Shown: positions 7,545 to 16,150, counted from the first letter of the stretch. The stretch: 36,662 bases of DNA from Bacillota bacterium (GCA_023249475.1 JAHFCO010000024.1:1-36662), one strand, 5' to 3'. Made by a program: numbers and translations. Notes: generated by a model not told the origin, from the sequence alone.

Positions 7545-10500
7545 TGAGTATCAATAACTTTGCCTCGATTCAAATCAGTCTGGCGTCTCCCGCCCGTATC
7601 CGGGAATGGTCCCACGGCGAAGTACGCAAACCTGAAACGATCAACTACCGCTCCCAAAAACCCGAACGCGACGGCTTGTTCTGCGAACGCATCTTCGGTC
7701 CGTCGAAAGACTGGGAATGTTACTGTGGTAAGTATAAGAAAGTACGCTACAAAGGGGTCGTCTGCGACCGTTGCGGCGTCGAAGTCACCAAGTCTTCCGT
7801 CCGTCGCGAACGCATGGGTCACATCGAACTTGCGGCGCCGGTCGCCCATATCTGGTATCTGCGCGGCATCCCTTCCCGGATGGCCTTACTGTTAAACATC
7901 ACCCCGAAGAACCTGGAAGAAGTCGTGTACTTCGTCAGCTGGGTGGTCGTCGAACCCTACGATACCCCGCTTGAAACGAAACAGATTTTGACCGAGCGCG
8001 AATACCGCGAATACAATGCGAAATTCGGAGCGGGACGTTTCGTCGCCATGACCGGCGCCGAAGCCGTCAAAGCCCTGCTTGAAAAAGTGGATCTGGAAAA
8101 AGAACACAAACAAGTCATACTCGATCTGGAAGGCGCCCAGGGCGACAAACGCAAGAAACTGATCAAGCGTTTGGAAACCATCGATGCGTTCCGTCATTCG
8201 GGCAACATGCCGGAATGGATGGTCTTGTCCGTCCTTCCCGTCATCCCCCCGGATCTGCGCCCGATGCTTCAGTTGGACGGCGGACGTTTCGCCACCAGCG
8301 ACCTCAACGACCTCTACCGCCGCGTCATCACCCGCAACAACCGTTTGAAAAAACTGTTGGAACTGGGGACGCCGGCCATCATCGTACAGAATGAAAAACG
8401 TATGCTTCAGGAAGCGGTCGACGCCCTGATCGATAACGGACGCCGTTCGAAACCGATCACCGGTGCCGGCGGAAGGGCGCTCAAATCGCTCTCCCACTCC
8501 CTGAAGGGAAAACAAGGACGTTTCCGTCAGAACTTGCTTGGAAAGCGCGTCGACTTCTCGGGTCGTTCGGTTATCGCCGTCGGACCGGATTTGAAGATGT
8601 ACCAATGCGGGATCCCGCGTGAAATGGCGATCCAGCTGTTCAAACCCTTCGTCATCAATGAAATCGTCAACCGTCAGATCGCCGGCAATCCGAAAACCGC
8701 GGAAAAGCTGATCGATCGTCAAGACCCGCGTGTCTGGGACATCGTCGAAGATGTCATCCACCAACACCCCGTCTTGCTGAACCGCGCACCGACCTTGCAC
8801 AGACTGGGTATCCAAGCCTTTAAACCGAAGCTGGTCGAAGGCCGCGCCATCCGTCTGCATCCCTTGGTCACCCCTGCGTTCAACGCCGACTTCGACGGCG
8901 ACCAAATGGCCGTCCACGTCCCTCTTTCCGAAGAAGCGCGTGCGGAAGCCGAAATCCTGATGTTGGGTTCCAACAATATCTTGGGTCCCAAAGACGGAAA
9001 GCCCATCGTTACGCCTTCCCAGGACATGGTCTTGGGGAACTTCTACCTCAACATGGAAGAACGCGCCGATGAATTCTTCAAGAAAGCCGACTTGTTGGAA
9101 CTGCTTGGAGACAAAGAAACCGGTGCGATGTGGCGTACGTTCGGAGAGAGCGAAGGCCATCTCTACAAGAACATGAACGAAGCGCTGATGGCCTATGAAA
9201 ACAAACAGATCCATCTGCACACCCGCATCGTGTTACCCGCCCATGCCTTGAAGAAGACGTCGTTCGCGGCGGACAAGCTGGACAAGTACATCGTGACGAC
9301 CGTCGGGAAACTGATCTTCAACGAAATGTTCCCGGCCGACTTCCCCTACCTCAACGAAATCACCAAGGCGAACTTCATCGAAACCCCCGACCGCTACTTC
9401 ATCGAACACGGTGAAGACCTGAAGGCGTACGTGGCCAACCTGAAGTTGAGCGGCGAATTCAAGAAGAAGGACCTCGGCTTGATCATCACGGAAGTCTTCA
9501 ACCGTTATTCAACCAAGAAAACCTCCGAAATCCTCGACCAGATCAAGGACAACGGATTCAAGTTCTCCACCGTCGCCGGGATGACCGTCTCGCTGTCCGA
9601 CATCAACGTTGCGCCCAATAAGCAAAAATACGTCGAATACGGAAAAGAAAAAGCGGCCGAACTGATGAAACTCCTCAAACGCGGACGCTTGACGCCTCAG
9701 GAATGGGAACGTCATCTGACGCAGTTGTGGGATCAGATCAAATCCGACATCGGGAAAGAACTCATGGAAAACCTCCCCCGTAAGAACCCCATCAACATGA
9801 TGGCGACTTCCGGTGCGCGTGGTAACGCCTCCCACTTCACCCAGTTGGCGGGGATGCGCGGATTGATGGGGAAACCGACCCAATCCAAATCGAAGAAGGA
9901 ATATACCTCTTCGATCATCGAAGTTCCGATCTATTCGTCCTTCCGTGAAGGACTCAACGTATCCGAGTTCTTCATCTCGACCCACGGGGTTCGTAAAGGC
10001 TTGACCGATACCGCGCTGAAAACCGCGGAATCCGGTTACCTGACCCGTCGTTTGGTCGACGTCGCGCAAGATGTCATCGTCATCGAAGAAGACTGCGGCA
10101 CCGACCGCGGCTATTTGGTCGAAGACATCCTCGACCGTAAGACCAATTCGGTCATCGAAGGCATCTACGACCGCTTGGTCGGACGTTTCGTCAAAGAAAC
10201 CGTCATCGACCCCGCCACCGGCGAAGTGATCCTGGAAGCCGATGAATTCATCTCCGAAGCCATCGCGACCAAGATCGTCGCGTCCGGCATCAAACGCGTC
10301 TTCATCCGCAACACCTTCACCTGTGATTCAACCTACGGGGTATGTAAGAAGTGCTACGGCCGCAACATGGCCACCGGCAAGATCGTCGAAATCGGCGAAG
10401 CGGTCGGGATCATGGCCGCCCAGTCCATCGGGGAACCGGGGACCCAGCTGACCATGCGTACCTTCCACACCGGCGGCGTCGCCGCTGCCGAAGGGGGAGA

Positions 10501-11350
10501 CATCACCCAGGGTCTGCCGCGTGTCGAAGAACTCTTCGAAGCGCGTTGCCCCAAGCACGCCGCGCTCTTGGCGAGGATCGACGGTGAAATCACCGAGATC
10601 ACCGAACTCGACGGACGCAACGGCACCCGCATCGTCATCTCCAACGACAAGGAATCGATCGAACATCTGGCCGCGACGAACTCCATCGTCCGTAACTGGC
10701 TGAAAGTCGGGACCTACATCTCCGCCGGGGACAAACTGACCGAGGGTCAGGTCAATCCGAAGGAACTCTTGGATGTGGCCGGCGTCGCCGAAGTGCAGAA
10801 ATACATCATCAAGGAAGTCAAGAAAGTCTACCAGTCGCAAGGGATCGAAATCTCCGACAAACATATCGAAGTCATGATCCGTCAGATGATGCGCAAAGTC
10901 GTCGTCGTCGACGGTGGCGACACCGGCATGTCCGCGGGCATCCAGCTCAGCTTGCCGATGATCACCAACATCAACCGTAAGATCCTTCTTGCGGGCAAGA
11001 CGCCGGCCTTATTCAAACCGACGTTGTTGGGAATCTCCAAGGCGTCCGTCGAGACCGATTCGTTCCTCTCCGCCGCCTCCTTCCAGGAAACCACCAAGGT
11101 TCTTACCGACGCCGCCATCAAAGGCAAAGTCGACACCCTGATGGGCTTGAAAGAAAACGTCATCATCGGGAAATTGATCCCGGCGGGAACCGGTTCCAAA
11201 GCGTACCGCGAAACCTCCGAACAGATCAAGGATCTGGCGAACACCTTCCGTGCCGAACGTGAAGAACGCAACGCCATCCTGCAGGAAGAACATTCCTTGC
11301 CGGAAGAGATGACACGCGGAATGGACGACCTTCGCGAAGAAGCCGAATAA
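7544..11350 (+). CDS. rpoC: RNA polymerase beta' subunit
   Basis: A 1268-residue beta' subunit. Visible parts are the N-terminal zinc ribbon (Cys59, Cys61, Cys74, Cys77), the catalytic Mg-binding loop NADFDGD at 447-453, the bridge/trigger region with [20 protein letters not shown], and the second zinc site [11 protein letters not shown] at about 926. It forms the active-site half of the RNA polymerase core. Its ATG overlaps the last base of the rpoB stop, and GGAGGT inside rpoB is its ribosome site. A terminator starts 5 bases after the stop, so rpoB-rpoC end here and do not continue into rpsL. Confidence 0.98.
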   Translation: MSINNFASIQISLASPARIREWSHGEVRKPETINYRSQKPERDGLFCERIFGPSKDWECYCGKYKKVRYKGVVCDRCGVEVTKSSVRRERMGHIELAAPVAHIWYLRGIPSRMALLLNITPKNLEEVVYFVSWVVVEPYDTPLETKQILTEREYREYNAKFGAGRFVAMTGAEAVKALLEKVDLEKEHKQVILDLEGAQGDKRKKLIKRLETIDAFRHSGNMPEWMVLSVLPVIPPDLRPMLQLDGGRFATSDLNDLYRRVITRNNRLKKLLELGTPAIIVQNEKRMLQEAVDALIDNGRRSKPITGAGGRALKSLSHSLKGKQGRFRQNLLGKRVDFSGRSVIAVGPDLKMYQCGIPREMAIQLFKPFVINEIVNRQIAGNPKTAEKLIDRQDPRVWDIVEDVIHQHPVLLNRAPTLHRLGIQAFKPKLVEGRAIRLHPLVTPAFNADFDGDQMAVHVPLSEEARAEAEILMLGSNNILGPKDGKPIVTPSQDMVLGNFYLNMEERADEFFKKADLLELLGDKETGAMWRTFGESEGHLYKNMNEALMAYENKQIHLHTRIVLPAHALKKTSFAADKLDKYIVTTVGKLIFNEMFPADFPYLNEITKANFIETPDRYFIEHGEDLKAYVANLKLSGEFKKKDLGLIITEVFNRYSTKKTSEILDQIKDNGFKFSTVAGMTVSLSDINVAPNKQKYVEYGKEKAAELMKLLKRGRLTPQEWERHLTQLWDQIKSDIGKELMENLPRKNPINMMATSGARGNASHFTQLAGMRGLMGKPTQSKSKKEYTSSIIEVPIYSSFREGLNVSEFFISTHGVRKGLTDTALKTAESGYLTRRLVDVAQDVIVIEEDCGTDRGYLVEDILDRKTNSVIEGIYDRLVGRFVKETVIDPATGEVILEADEFISEAIATKIVASGIKRVFIRNTFTCDSTYGVCKKCYGRNMATGKIVEIGEAVGIMAAQSIGEPGTQLTMRTFHTGGVAAAEGGDITQGLPRVEELFEARCPKHAALLARIDGEITEITELDGRNGTRIVISNDKESIEHLAATNSIVRNWLKVGTYISAGDKLTEGQVNPKELLDVAGVAEVQKYIIKEVKKVYQSQGIEISDKHIEVMIRQMMRKVVVVDGGDTGMSAGIQLSLPMITNINRKILLAGKTPALFKPTLLGISKASVETDSFLSAASFQETTKVLTDAAIKGKVDTLMGLKENVIIGKLIPAGTGSKAYRETSEQIKDLANTFRAEREERNAILQEEHSLPEEMTRGMDDLREEAE

Positions 11351-11355
11351 ACACG

Positions 11356-11383
11356 AGACAACCGGAAACGGTTGTCTTTTTTT
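11356..11383 (+). terminator. Terminator after rpoC
   Basis: AGACAACCG and CGGTTGTCT form a perfect 9-bp stem with a GAAA loop, followed by seven T. The 3' arm contains the likely -35 box of the next gene. Confidence 0.95.
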
Positions 11384-11399
11384 CAATCTTTGGTATGCT
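11372..11399 (+). promoter_or_regulatory. Promoter overlapping the rpoC terminator
   Basis: TTGTCT at 11372-11377 and TATGCT at 11394-11399 are 16 bases apart, and TG at 11391-11392 gives an extended -10 (TGGTATGCT). The -35 lies in the terminator stem, so one DNA segment ends rpoC transcription and starts the next unit. Confidence 0.6.
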
Positions 11400-11417
11400 T
11401 ACCATGGAGGAATTCCT

Positions 11418-11693
11418 ATGACTAAATCAAGCCGTTTCATCGCGATGATCGTCCTCATCTTCTCTTTTTTGATCATGATCCAATCCACGGACATCCTCAG
11501 GATCGCCCGCGCTTCAAGCGAAGGGACAAGCCGGGGCGTATACCTGCTGGGCGGGATCATCACCCTCGGTAAAAATGTCCCTGTCTCAACCATCCCCTCG
11601 ATGATCATGCCCTTTCTCATCGTGTCGTCGCTTCTGACGATCGTGACCATCGTTTTGCTTGTGTTTGTGAAGGAAAAGAAAAGCCAGTCTTAA
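11418..11693 (+). CDS. Small two-helix membrane protein, unknown
   Basis: A 91-residue protein I do not recognise. It has two hydrophobic helices (about 6-22 and 62-85) joined by a segment of about 40 residues with Gly and Ser, and ends in a short Lys-rich tail (VKEKKSQS), suggesting both ends are cytoplasmic and the loop external. The start has a clear GGAGG seven bases upstream, and there is a promoter and a terminator, so expression is plausible. It is a single-gene unit convergent with the NagZ-type gene. Function unknown. Confidence 0.7.
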   Translation: MTKSSRFIAMIVLIFSFLIMIQSTDILRIARASSEGTSRGVYLLGGIITLGKNVPVSTIPSMIMPFLIVSSLLTIVTIVLLVFVKEKKSQS

Positions 11694-11724
11694 AAAACCG
11701 TCGGGATTCCCCGGCGGTTATTTC
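11692..11724. terminator. Bidirectional terminator
   Basis: AACCGTCGGG (11696-11705) pairs with CCCGGCGGTT (11710-11719), 10 bp with one G-T pair and an ATTC loop. A-rich sequence precedes it and T-rich sequence follows, so it can terminate both the plus-strand small gene and the minus-strand glycosidase gene, whose stop codon lies in the stem. Confidence 0.88.
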
Positions 11725-12947
11725 TTTCTCAGTGCAGTGAACCATTCATTGATCTTCCCCACATCCACTTGATCGTGGGGTGTCTGATCGATCTTGAAGC
11801 GCAGTTTCAACCGTAAGATCCGTCGTACTTTCTGATCCAGCATCTCCATCGAAATATCTCCGTCCAACACCGCTTTCTTCAGCGCCGCCACGGCTTTGAA
11901 CGGATCCCTTCGCCCATGGCTGACCATGACGATGTCCGCCCCGGCTTTGATGGACAACACGGCCGCTTCCGCTTGCGTATGGTCGGCGGAAATCGCCCCC
12001 ATCCCCAGGTCATCGGTGACGATCACACCATCAAACTTCAGCTGATTCCTCAACAATCCCGTCATGACGGCATAGGACAGGGTCGAAGGCACCTTCGCAT
12101 CGACCTTGCTTAGGATGATGTGTCCGACCATGATGGCCGGGATGTCCCGCTCGATCGCATAGGCGAAAGGATAGAGTTCGACCGTGTTCAACCGATCCAA
12201 CGGATGCTTGACGATCGGGGTGCCGGCATGCGAATCCACCGCCGTATCGCCATGTCCCGGGAAATGTTTGACCACCGGGATGACCCCGTGTTCCTCCATC
12301 CCGCGCGCCATCAGGACCCCGAGTTCGGCGACGACCTGCGGATCCGTGGAGAACGACCGCGAACCGATGACCGATCCGGACTTTCCGTTATCCACATCCA
12401 ACACCGGGGCGAAATTCATGTTGAAGCCATAGTCATCCAAGGCATAACCGATCGCCCTGCCTTCTTCGTAAGTGAGATTCAATACGTTTTTCTTCATCAT
12501 CGTCCGTGCGCCCGGAAGGTTCGCGATTTCCGAAGGCAAGCGACTGACCGACCCGCCTTCCTCATCGATCGACAAGAACGGCGGGATCTTGCTTTCGATC
12601 CGCTTGAACGTGTTCAACAGACCGACCAACTGCGGCGTCGACTCGACATTGCGTCCGAAAAAGATCAACCCGCCAAGCTTCGCCTCGGTGATCAAGTCTT
12701 CCGTCACCTCGTCGACCGACGTTCCGTAAAACCCCGCGATCACCAATTGCCCGACCTTCTCTTCCAACGTCATCGACGCCAATAACTTCTCCACCGGGTC
12801 GCTCGGGACAAGATCGATGGTTTCCTTACTCGGGAAGGGAAGCAATGTATCCTTGATCGCCGGGACCGAGCGGTCGAAAGTACGGTCGCTTACGCAACCG
12901 CCCATCAACACCGCGCTTAATCCCATTAAGACCATCGTTTTTCGCAT
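11718..12947 (-). CDS. Beta-N-acetylhexosaminidase, GH3 NagZ type, lipoprotein
   Basis: A 409-residue glycoside hydrolase family 3 protein. The NagZ-specific acid/base motif KHFPGHG...DSH (227-240, His240) and the nucleophile motif TDDLGMGA (311-318, Asp312) are intact; such enzymes remove terminal beta-GlcNAc, classically from peptidoglycan fragments. The N-terminus (MRKTMVLMGLSAVLMGGC) is a lipoprotein signal with Cys18, although position -3 is Met rather than Leu. The start at 12947 is preferred because it begins the signal peptide and has AAAGGAAG upstream; an in-frame ATG at 12995 overlaps the promoter. The cell-surface location suggests glycan scavenging or wall turnover. GH3 assignment firm; substrate inferred. 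Confidence 0.88.
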   Translation of the reverse strand: MRKTMVLMGLSAVLMGGCVSDRTFDRSVPAIKDTLLPFPSKETIDLVPSDPVEKLLASMTLEEKVGQLVIAGFYGTSVDEVTEDLITEAKLGGLIFFGRNVESTPQLVGLLNTFKRIESKIPPFLSIDEEGGSVSRLPSEIANLPGARTMMKKNVLNLTYEEGRAIGYALDDYGFNMNFAPVLDVDNGKSGSVIGSRSFSTDPQVVAELGVLMARGMEEHGVIPVVKHFPGHGDTAVDSHAGTPIVKHPLDRLNTVELYPFAYAIERDIPAIMVGHIILSKVDAKVPSTLSYAVMTGLLRNQLKFDGVIVTDDLGMGAISADHTQAEAAVLSIKAGADIVMVSHGRRDPFKAVAALKKAVLDGDISMEMLDQKVRRILRLKLRFKIDQTPHDQVDVGKINEWFTALRKK

Positions 12948-12966
12948 GTTCGTCTTCCTTTCCAAA

Positions 12967-12995
12967 ATTATACCGTAATGAAACGCAAAAACCAA
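12967..12995 (-). promoter_or_regulatory. Promoter of the NagZ-type gene
   Basis: On the minus strand a perfect TATAAT (12972-12967) follows TTGGTT (12995-12990) after 17 bases. It lies 19 bases before the chosen start codon. Confidence 0.6.
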
Positions 12996-13260
12996 AGAAA
13001 TCCTGGAAGATATGTTAAAACGAGTCTATCCAGGTTAAGACCCATGCGTAACTCGTTCTTCGCCGATACTTTCTCGTTTTTTCTCTTTACCCGGCGACAC
13101 ATTCCCTTTGTTTTGTGCTACGATTCTAGTACAGAACCACTATAAGGGAAATCCCGATCGTGACGCGTCCGGAAGTGCGACGCTACGCCACGATCGTAAT
13201 TAAAAGATTGGCATTGTGAAGGTATATCTTGATTGGATAAGCCAAAAAGGGGGGCAAGTC
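12996..13260. other. Divergent intergenic region with inverted repeats
   Basis: No gene is seen between the divergent NagZ-type and DUF4259-like genes. The region holds two interleaved inverted repeats: CCTGGA (13002-13007) with TCCAGG (13029-13034), and ACGAGT (13020-13025) with ACTCGT (13051-13056). A weak extended -10, TGCTACGAT at 13116-13124, without a good -35, could drive the plus-strand gene. A longer hairpin at 13155-13196 is listed separately. This is also where base composition shifts towards the AT-rich island. Confidence 0.5.
13155..13196 (+). repeat. Long imperfect hairpin in the 5' leader
   Basis: CGATCGTG (13155-13162) pairs perfectly with CACGATCG (13189-13196), and inside it GCGTC (13165-13169) pairs with GACGC (13179-13183). 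The 13 paired bases are split by an asymmetric internal loop. No T tract follows, so it is not a terminator. It lies 64 bases before the start of the DUF4259-like gene and could be a leader RNA structure or a protein-binding palindrome. Confidence 0.6.
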
Positions 13261-14166
13261 ATGGGTGCTTGGGGAACAAAGTTGTATCAGGATGACGTGG
13301 CACAAGATGTAAAGGAACAGTATAAGGAATTATTGAAAAAAGGAAAGAGTAACGAAGAAGCGACACGGCAAGTTCTCGATGAATATCGGCCAATGTTGAA
13401 TGACATCGATGATGGCCCGGTGTTTTGGTTTGCTTTGGCAGAAACACAATGGAGTCTTGGACGACTACTACCGGAAGTCAAAGAACAAGCCTTGGCTTGC
13501 ATTGATAAGGGGACTGATCAAGCAAGATGGGAAAGAGAAAACCCGAAGAAAGCACCTGAACGAAAGAAAATTCTGGAAGACTTGCGAATCAAACTGAATT
13601 CTCCGATGCCACCGATGAAGAAGATAGCACAGCCCAAAAGTTATATGTGTGAATGGAAAATCGGAGATGTCTATGCTTATAAACTTGAGAGTGATTATGC
13701 CCGCGAGAAGGGGGTCTATGGTCGTTATTTCCTATTCCAGAAAATAGATGAGACAGTAGATTATCCCGAACACATCATTCCCGTTGTGTGGGTTAAGATT
13801 ACCGATGGTGATGTTCTTCCTTCAAATGAGAAAGAATTCCTAGATTTGAAATATTTCATAATAGGGAGAACCTATGTAGCGAACATTTTCCCATCACTAC
13901 TCAAGAGTCGTCCCATCGGAGAACAAGTATTCGAGAGGACAGGCAGAGAATTTGAAATTGATGAATTTGGACGGTTACCCAAATATCGGATATATTTAGT
14001 CAATACATCTAAACGGATAATTCCAAAAAAAATCACTTTTGTTGGAAACTACTCAACAAATCATCCGCCTAAGAATGAGTACATCAAAGATGATGAATAT
14101 TACGGTCAAGGCTTTTTATGGAAATGGTTTGAGGAATGTATGCTACCAATATTCGATATTCAATAG
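13261..14166 (+). CDS. DUF4259-like protein
   Basis: A 301-residue soluble protein. The N-terminus MGAWGTKLYQDDVAQD and the DDGPVFWFALAETQWSLGRL segment (about 52-75) match a widespread uncharacterised family related to DUF4259, often followed, as here, by a segment of the WKIGDVYAYKL type (about 135-145). The remaining C-terminal half is not recognised. The start at 13261 is set by the conserved MGAWG and by the AGGGGGG ribosome site; a GTG at 13216 is less likely. No signal peptide or membrane helix. Codon use is visibly more AT-rich than in the ribosomal genes, suggesting recent acquisition. Function unknown; similar proteins can occur near toxin-immunity loci, which is only a hint. Confidence 0.75.
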   Translation: MGAWGTKLYQDDVAQDVKEQYKELLKKGKSNEEATRQVLDEYRPMLNDIDDGPVFWFALAETQWSLGRLLPEVKEQALACIDKGTDQARWERENPKKAPERKKILEDLRIKLNSPMPPMKKIAQPKSYMCEWKIGDVYAYKLESDYAREKGVYGRYFLFQKIDETVDYPEHIIPVVWVKITDGDVLPSNEKEFLDLKYFIIGRTYVANIFPSLLKSRPIGEQVFERTGREFEIDEFGRLPKYRIYLVNTSKRIIPKKITFVGNYSTNHPPKNEYIKDDEYYGQGFLWKWFEECMLPIFDIQ

Positions 14167-14483
14167 GGATTTGTAATTCTTGGTAGGATTAGTTTATGTA
14201 TGCAATTCTCAAAATATCATGACCATACAATTTTTTGAAAATGGAAAAAACACTGTATTGAAATGCACGAAGATGGATTGAATGATCTACTGAAATTAGT
14301 TTGATATCACTACGATCGATTTGCACTTAATGTTCAATTCACTCAATGGTGAAAATAAATCCTCTTAATGATTAGTTTCAAAATAGTAATACTTTGGATA
14401 AACATGAGGATTTGTGCAGTCACTGGTAACGATTGCTTATGATTCAATTTTGCACTTGATCAATAGTCTGAAATGGAGAAAAA
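14167..14483 (+). other. AT-rich gap without intact gene
   Basis: A 317-base stretch with no intact reading frame. One plus-strand frame (about 14229-14342) reads KWKKHCIEMHEDGLNDLLKL followed by V, a TGA, then YHYDRFALNVQFTQW and further stops; this looks like decayed coding sequence but is weak evidence. The short element TTTGCACTT occurs twice (near 14319 and 14448). No convincing promoter or terminator was found. Confidence 0.4.
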
Positions 14484-14978
14484 ATGTTAATTTTCGAAAC
14501 TAATAGCTTTCTAGCAGATGTTCTTTGGTTGTACTGGTCGTGGTTTTGTTTTATTGGACTTCTGATTTGTGTAATCATATCTTACTTTGACTTAGTCGTA
14601 TATTGGAAATATAACAAGATTTCATCCTACATTATTATGATAATCGGTACTTCTATGCTATCCGTAATGATTACTTGGTATATTGCGATTCCTATAATTC
14701 TTGTTGTTGATTTTCTAATTTTCTCTGGGGCAAATTCGAAATCGGAAATTCAAAAAGTGTATGATCAGAGTATTCAGGGAGGTATTTCACCTCGCGAAGG
14801 AAAGAGGAAAAAACAAATTCAAGAATTCAAGAGACTCTCGATTCAAGATCAAGAAAAGTATCTTTCAACGATTCCTGACATTTTAAAGATGAGATTAAAT
14901 TCCAAAGTTTTCTATCTCGTTACTGCAGGAATACCAATTCTCTTTGCATTGGCGATTTGGTTTATTGTTGGGTATTGA
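14484..14978 (+). CDS. Membrane protein, unknown
   Basis: A 164-residue protein not recognised by family. It has hydrophobic helices at about 12-38 and 49-80 (the latter possibly two), a charged soluble segment at about 81-140 containing KRKKQIQEFKRLSIQDQEK, and a last helix at 142-162. GGAG lies 5 bases before the ATG. The DNA is markedly AT-rich. It ends with TGA, and the lipoprotein gene follows 35 bases later, so the two may be cotranscribed. The basic segment between the helices is probably cytoplasmic. No function can be assigned. Confidence 0.7.
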   Translation: MLIFETNSFLADVLWLYWSWFCFIGLLICVIISYFDLVVYWKYNKISSYIIMIIGTSMLSVMITWYIAIPIILVVDFLIFSGANSKSEIQKVYDQSIQGGISPREGKRKKQIQEFKRLSIQDQEKYLSTIPDILKMRLNSKVFYLVTAGIPILFALAIWFIVGY

Positions 14979-15013
14979 GATTATTCTTGAAGTCACAAAA
15001 AAGAGGAGAAAAA

Positions 15014-15367
15014 ATGATAAGAAAAAACTGGTACATACTCATCTTAATTTCGATTCTTGCATTGTCTGGTTGTGATGAAGGCCTTAGGTACAATAGGATT
15101 GAAATTGAAAAATACCCTTCGAAACTTGTGTATTATATTGGAATGGATAATGAACTTGATTTGAGTGATGGGAAGATAAAATTAACTACAATTGATGGAA
15201 CAACAAGTATTTTTGGAATAGAGGAAGTGTTACCCGGTGGGAATAGAGCTTTTGAAATAACGCATTCAGTCGATTTTGCTAAACCAGGCTTTTATACTGT
15301 GGAAATACGTAGAACCTCAGACCTAAGTGTTCAATTAATTATCCAAGTTGTTGACCCAGAATCCTAA
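15014..15367 (+). CDS. Lipoprotein with bacterial Ig-like domain
   Basis: A 117-residue secreted lipoprotein. Residues 1-20 form a signal peptide with a perfect lipobox LSGC (Cys20). The remainder resembles a single Big_3-type immunoglobulin-like domain: KLVYYIGMDNELDLSDGKIK, then a Thr-rich strand, then FAKPGFYTVEI near the end. Such domains act as surface adhesion or spacer modules. The start at 15014 is chosen because it begins the signal peptide and GAGGAG lies 6 bases before it. AT-rich like its neighbour. It has no partner domain, so it is a minimal Ig-only lipoprotein. Confidence 0.7.
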   Translation: MIRKNWYILILISILALSGCDEGLRYNRIEIEKYPSKLVYYIGMDNELDLSDGKIKLTTIDGTTSIFGIEEVLPGGNRAFEITHSVDFAKPGFYTVEIRRTSDLSVQLIIQVVDPES

Positions 15368-15463
15368 GGATAGATTCGAGATTGATATAAGATATGCTAT
15401 TGATTTTGTATTGTAAATTGTTTTCGATAAATATAATTCATAATGCTTGTCTATGTTATATCA

Positions 15464-15494
15464 TTGTTTAAGGTAGCGACCAGTGTGGTATACT
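15464..15494 (+). promoter_or_regulatory. Upstream promoter of the str operon
   Basis: TATACT at 15489-15494 with TG at 15486-15487 forms an extended -10 (TGGTATACT). TTGTTT at 15464-15469 is 19 bases away, so recognition probably rests on the extended -10. A GAATGAT/ATCATTC hairpin (15517-15534) begins shortly after the start point. Confidence 0.6.
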
Positions 15495-15516
15495 GTAGAG
15501 GCATTTTCATTAAGGT

Positions 15517-15702
15517 GAATGATGAAGATCATTCTTCACGAAATGGAGATGTATCATGGTTGAAAGGGTCGGACGGATTCACAAATCAACACTTGACAAA
15601 GGGCTCGATTCCTTATAAAATGAATACGCTTATGGGAGTAGTACGGTTTCCGCGAGGAGACTATATATTACGCCCCGGAATGGCACACCCGGAAATGTGT
15701 GC
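15517..15702 (+). promoter_or_regulatory. Structured rpsL leader
   Basis: The leader holds two clear hairpins: GAATGAT/ATCATTC with a GAAG loop (15517-15534), present only in transcripts from the upstream promoter, and GCACAC/GTGTGC with an 8-base loop (15683-15702), which ends 10 bases before the AAAGGAG ribosome site (15713-15719) and would be in both transcripts. No T tract follows either. Possible translational control; not matched to a named leader family. Confidence 0.45.
15593..15621 (+). promoter_or_regulatory. Main promoter of the str operon
   Basis: A perfect TTGACA at 15593-15598, 17 bases, and TAAAAT at 15616-15621. It lies about 100 bases before rpsL. Confidence 0.8.
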
Positions 15703-15727
15703 AGAAAACACGAAAGGAGAACCAACT

Positions 15728-16150
15728 ATGCCAACAATCAACCAATTGGTCAGCCAAGGCCGCACAAACAAGGTGTACAAATCGAAATCCCCTGCTTTGA
15801 ACAAGGGGCTCAATACACTGCAACGCCGCCCTACCGACATTTCTTCCCCTCAAAAGAGAGGTGTCTGCACCCGCGTCGGAACGATGACCCCCAAGAAGCC
15901 GAACTCCGCGCTTCGTAAGTACGCCCGTGTCCGTTTAAGCAACGGAATGGAAGTTACCGCGTACATCCCGGGAATCGGACACAACTTGCAAGAACACAGC
16001 GTCGTGCTCATCCGCGGCGGTCGTGTCAAAGACTTGCCTGGGGTCCGTTACCACATCATCCGTGGAACATTGGACTGCGCCGGTGTTAGCGCACGCAGAC
16101 AAAGCCGTTCGCTCTACGGTGCAAAACGCCCGAAGAAAACTGCAAAATAG
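15728..16150 (+). CDS. rpsL: Ribosomal protein S12
   Basis: A 140-residue S12, part of the decoding centre. The conserved [16 protein letters not shown] block with the streptomycin-sensitive Lys is intact, as is the later [16 protein letters not shown] block. AAAGGAG (15713-15719) sets the start at 15728; the open frame continues upstream to 15443 but crosses the promoter, so those residues are not part of the protein. It is the first gene of the str operon, and rpsG follows after 27 bases. The ribosomal L7Ae-like gene found before rpsL in many Firmicutes is absent. Confidence 0.98.
   Translation: MPTINQLVSQGRTNKVYKSKSPALNKGLNTLQRRPTDISSPQKRGVCTRVGTMTPKKPNSALRKYARVRLSNGMEVTAYIPGIGHNLQEHSVVLIRGGRVKDLPGVRYHIIRGTLDCAGVSARRQSRSLYGAKRPKKTAK

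Noticed and set aside
7892-9220. Long open frame on the minus strand within rpoC (and similar ones within rpoB, fusA and tuf)
   Set aside because: They mirror the plus-strand codons of certain, highly conserved genes, lack ribosome sites and show no protein-like motifs; biased codon use in the real genes removes stops on the other strand.
13155-13196. tRNA or intrinsic terminator
   Set aside because: No cloverleaf or TTCG-type loop and no T tract after the stem.
13216-13260. GTG start for the DUF4259-like gene
   Set aside because: The conserved family N-terminus begins at the ATG at 13261, which has a strong ribosome site.
14229-14345. Gene using TGA as Trp in the island gap
   Set aside because: TGA is a stop in several genes here, and further TGA and TAA codons interrupt the frame.
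12996-15430. Mobile element ends around the accessory island
   Set aside because: No transposase or integrase, no matching terminal repeats and no target duplication could be found by eye.
15443-15727. N-terminal extension of rpsL by 95 codons
   Set aside because: It crosses both promoters and the leader; S12 starts at 15728 with a good ribosome site and normal length.
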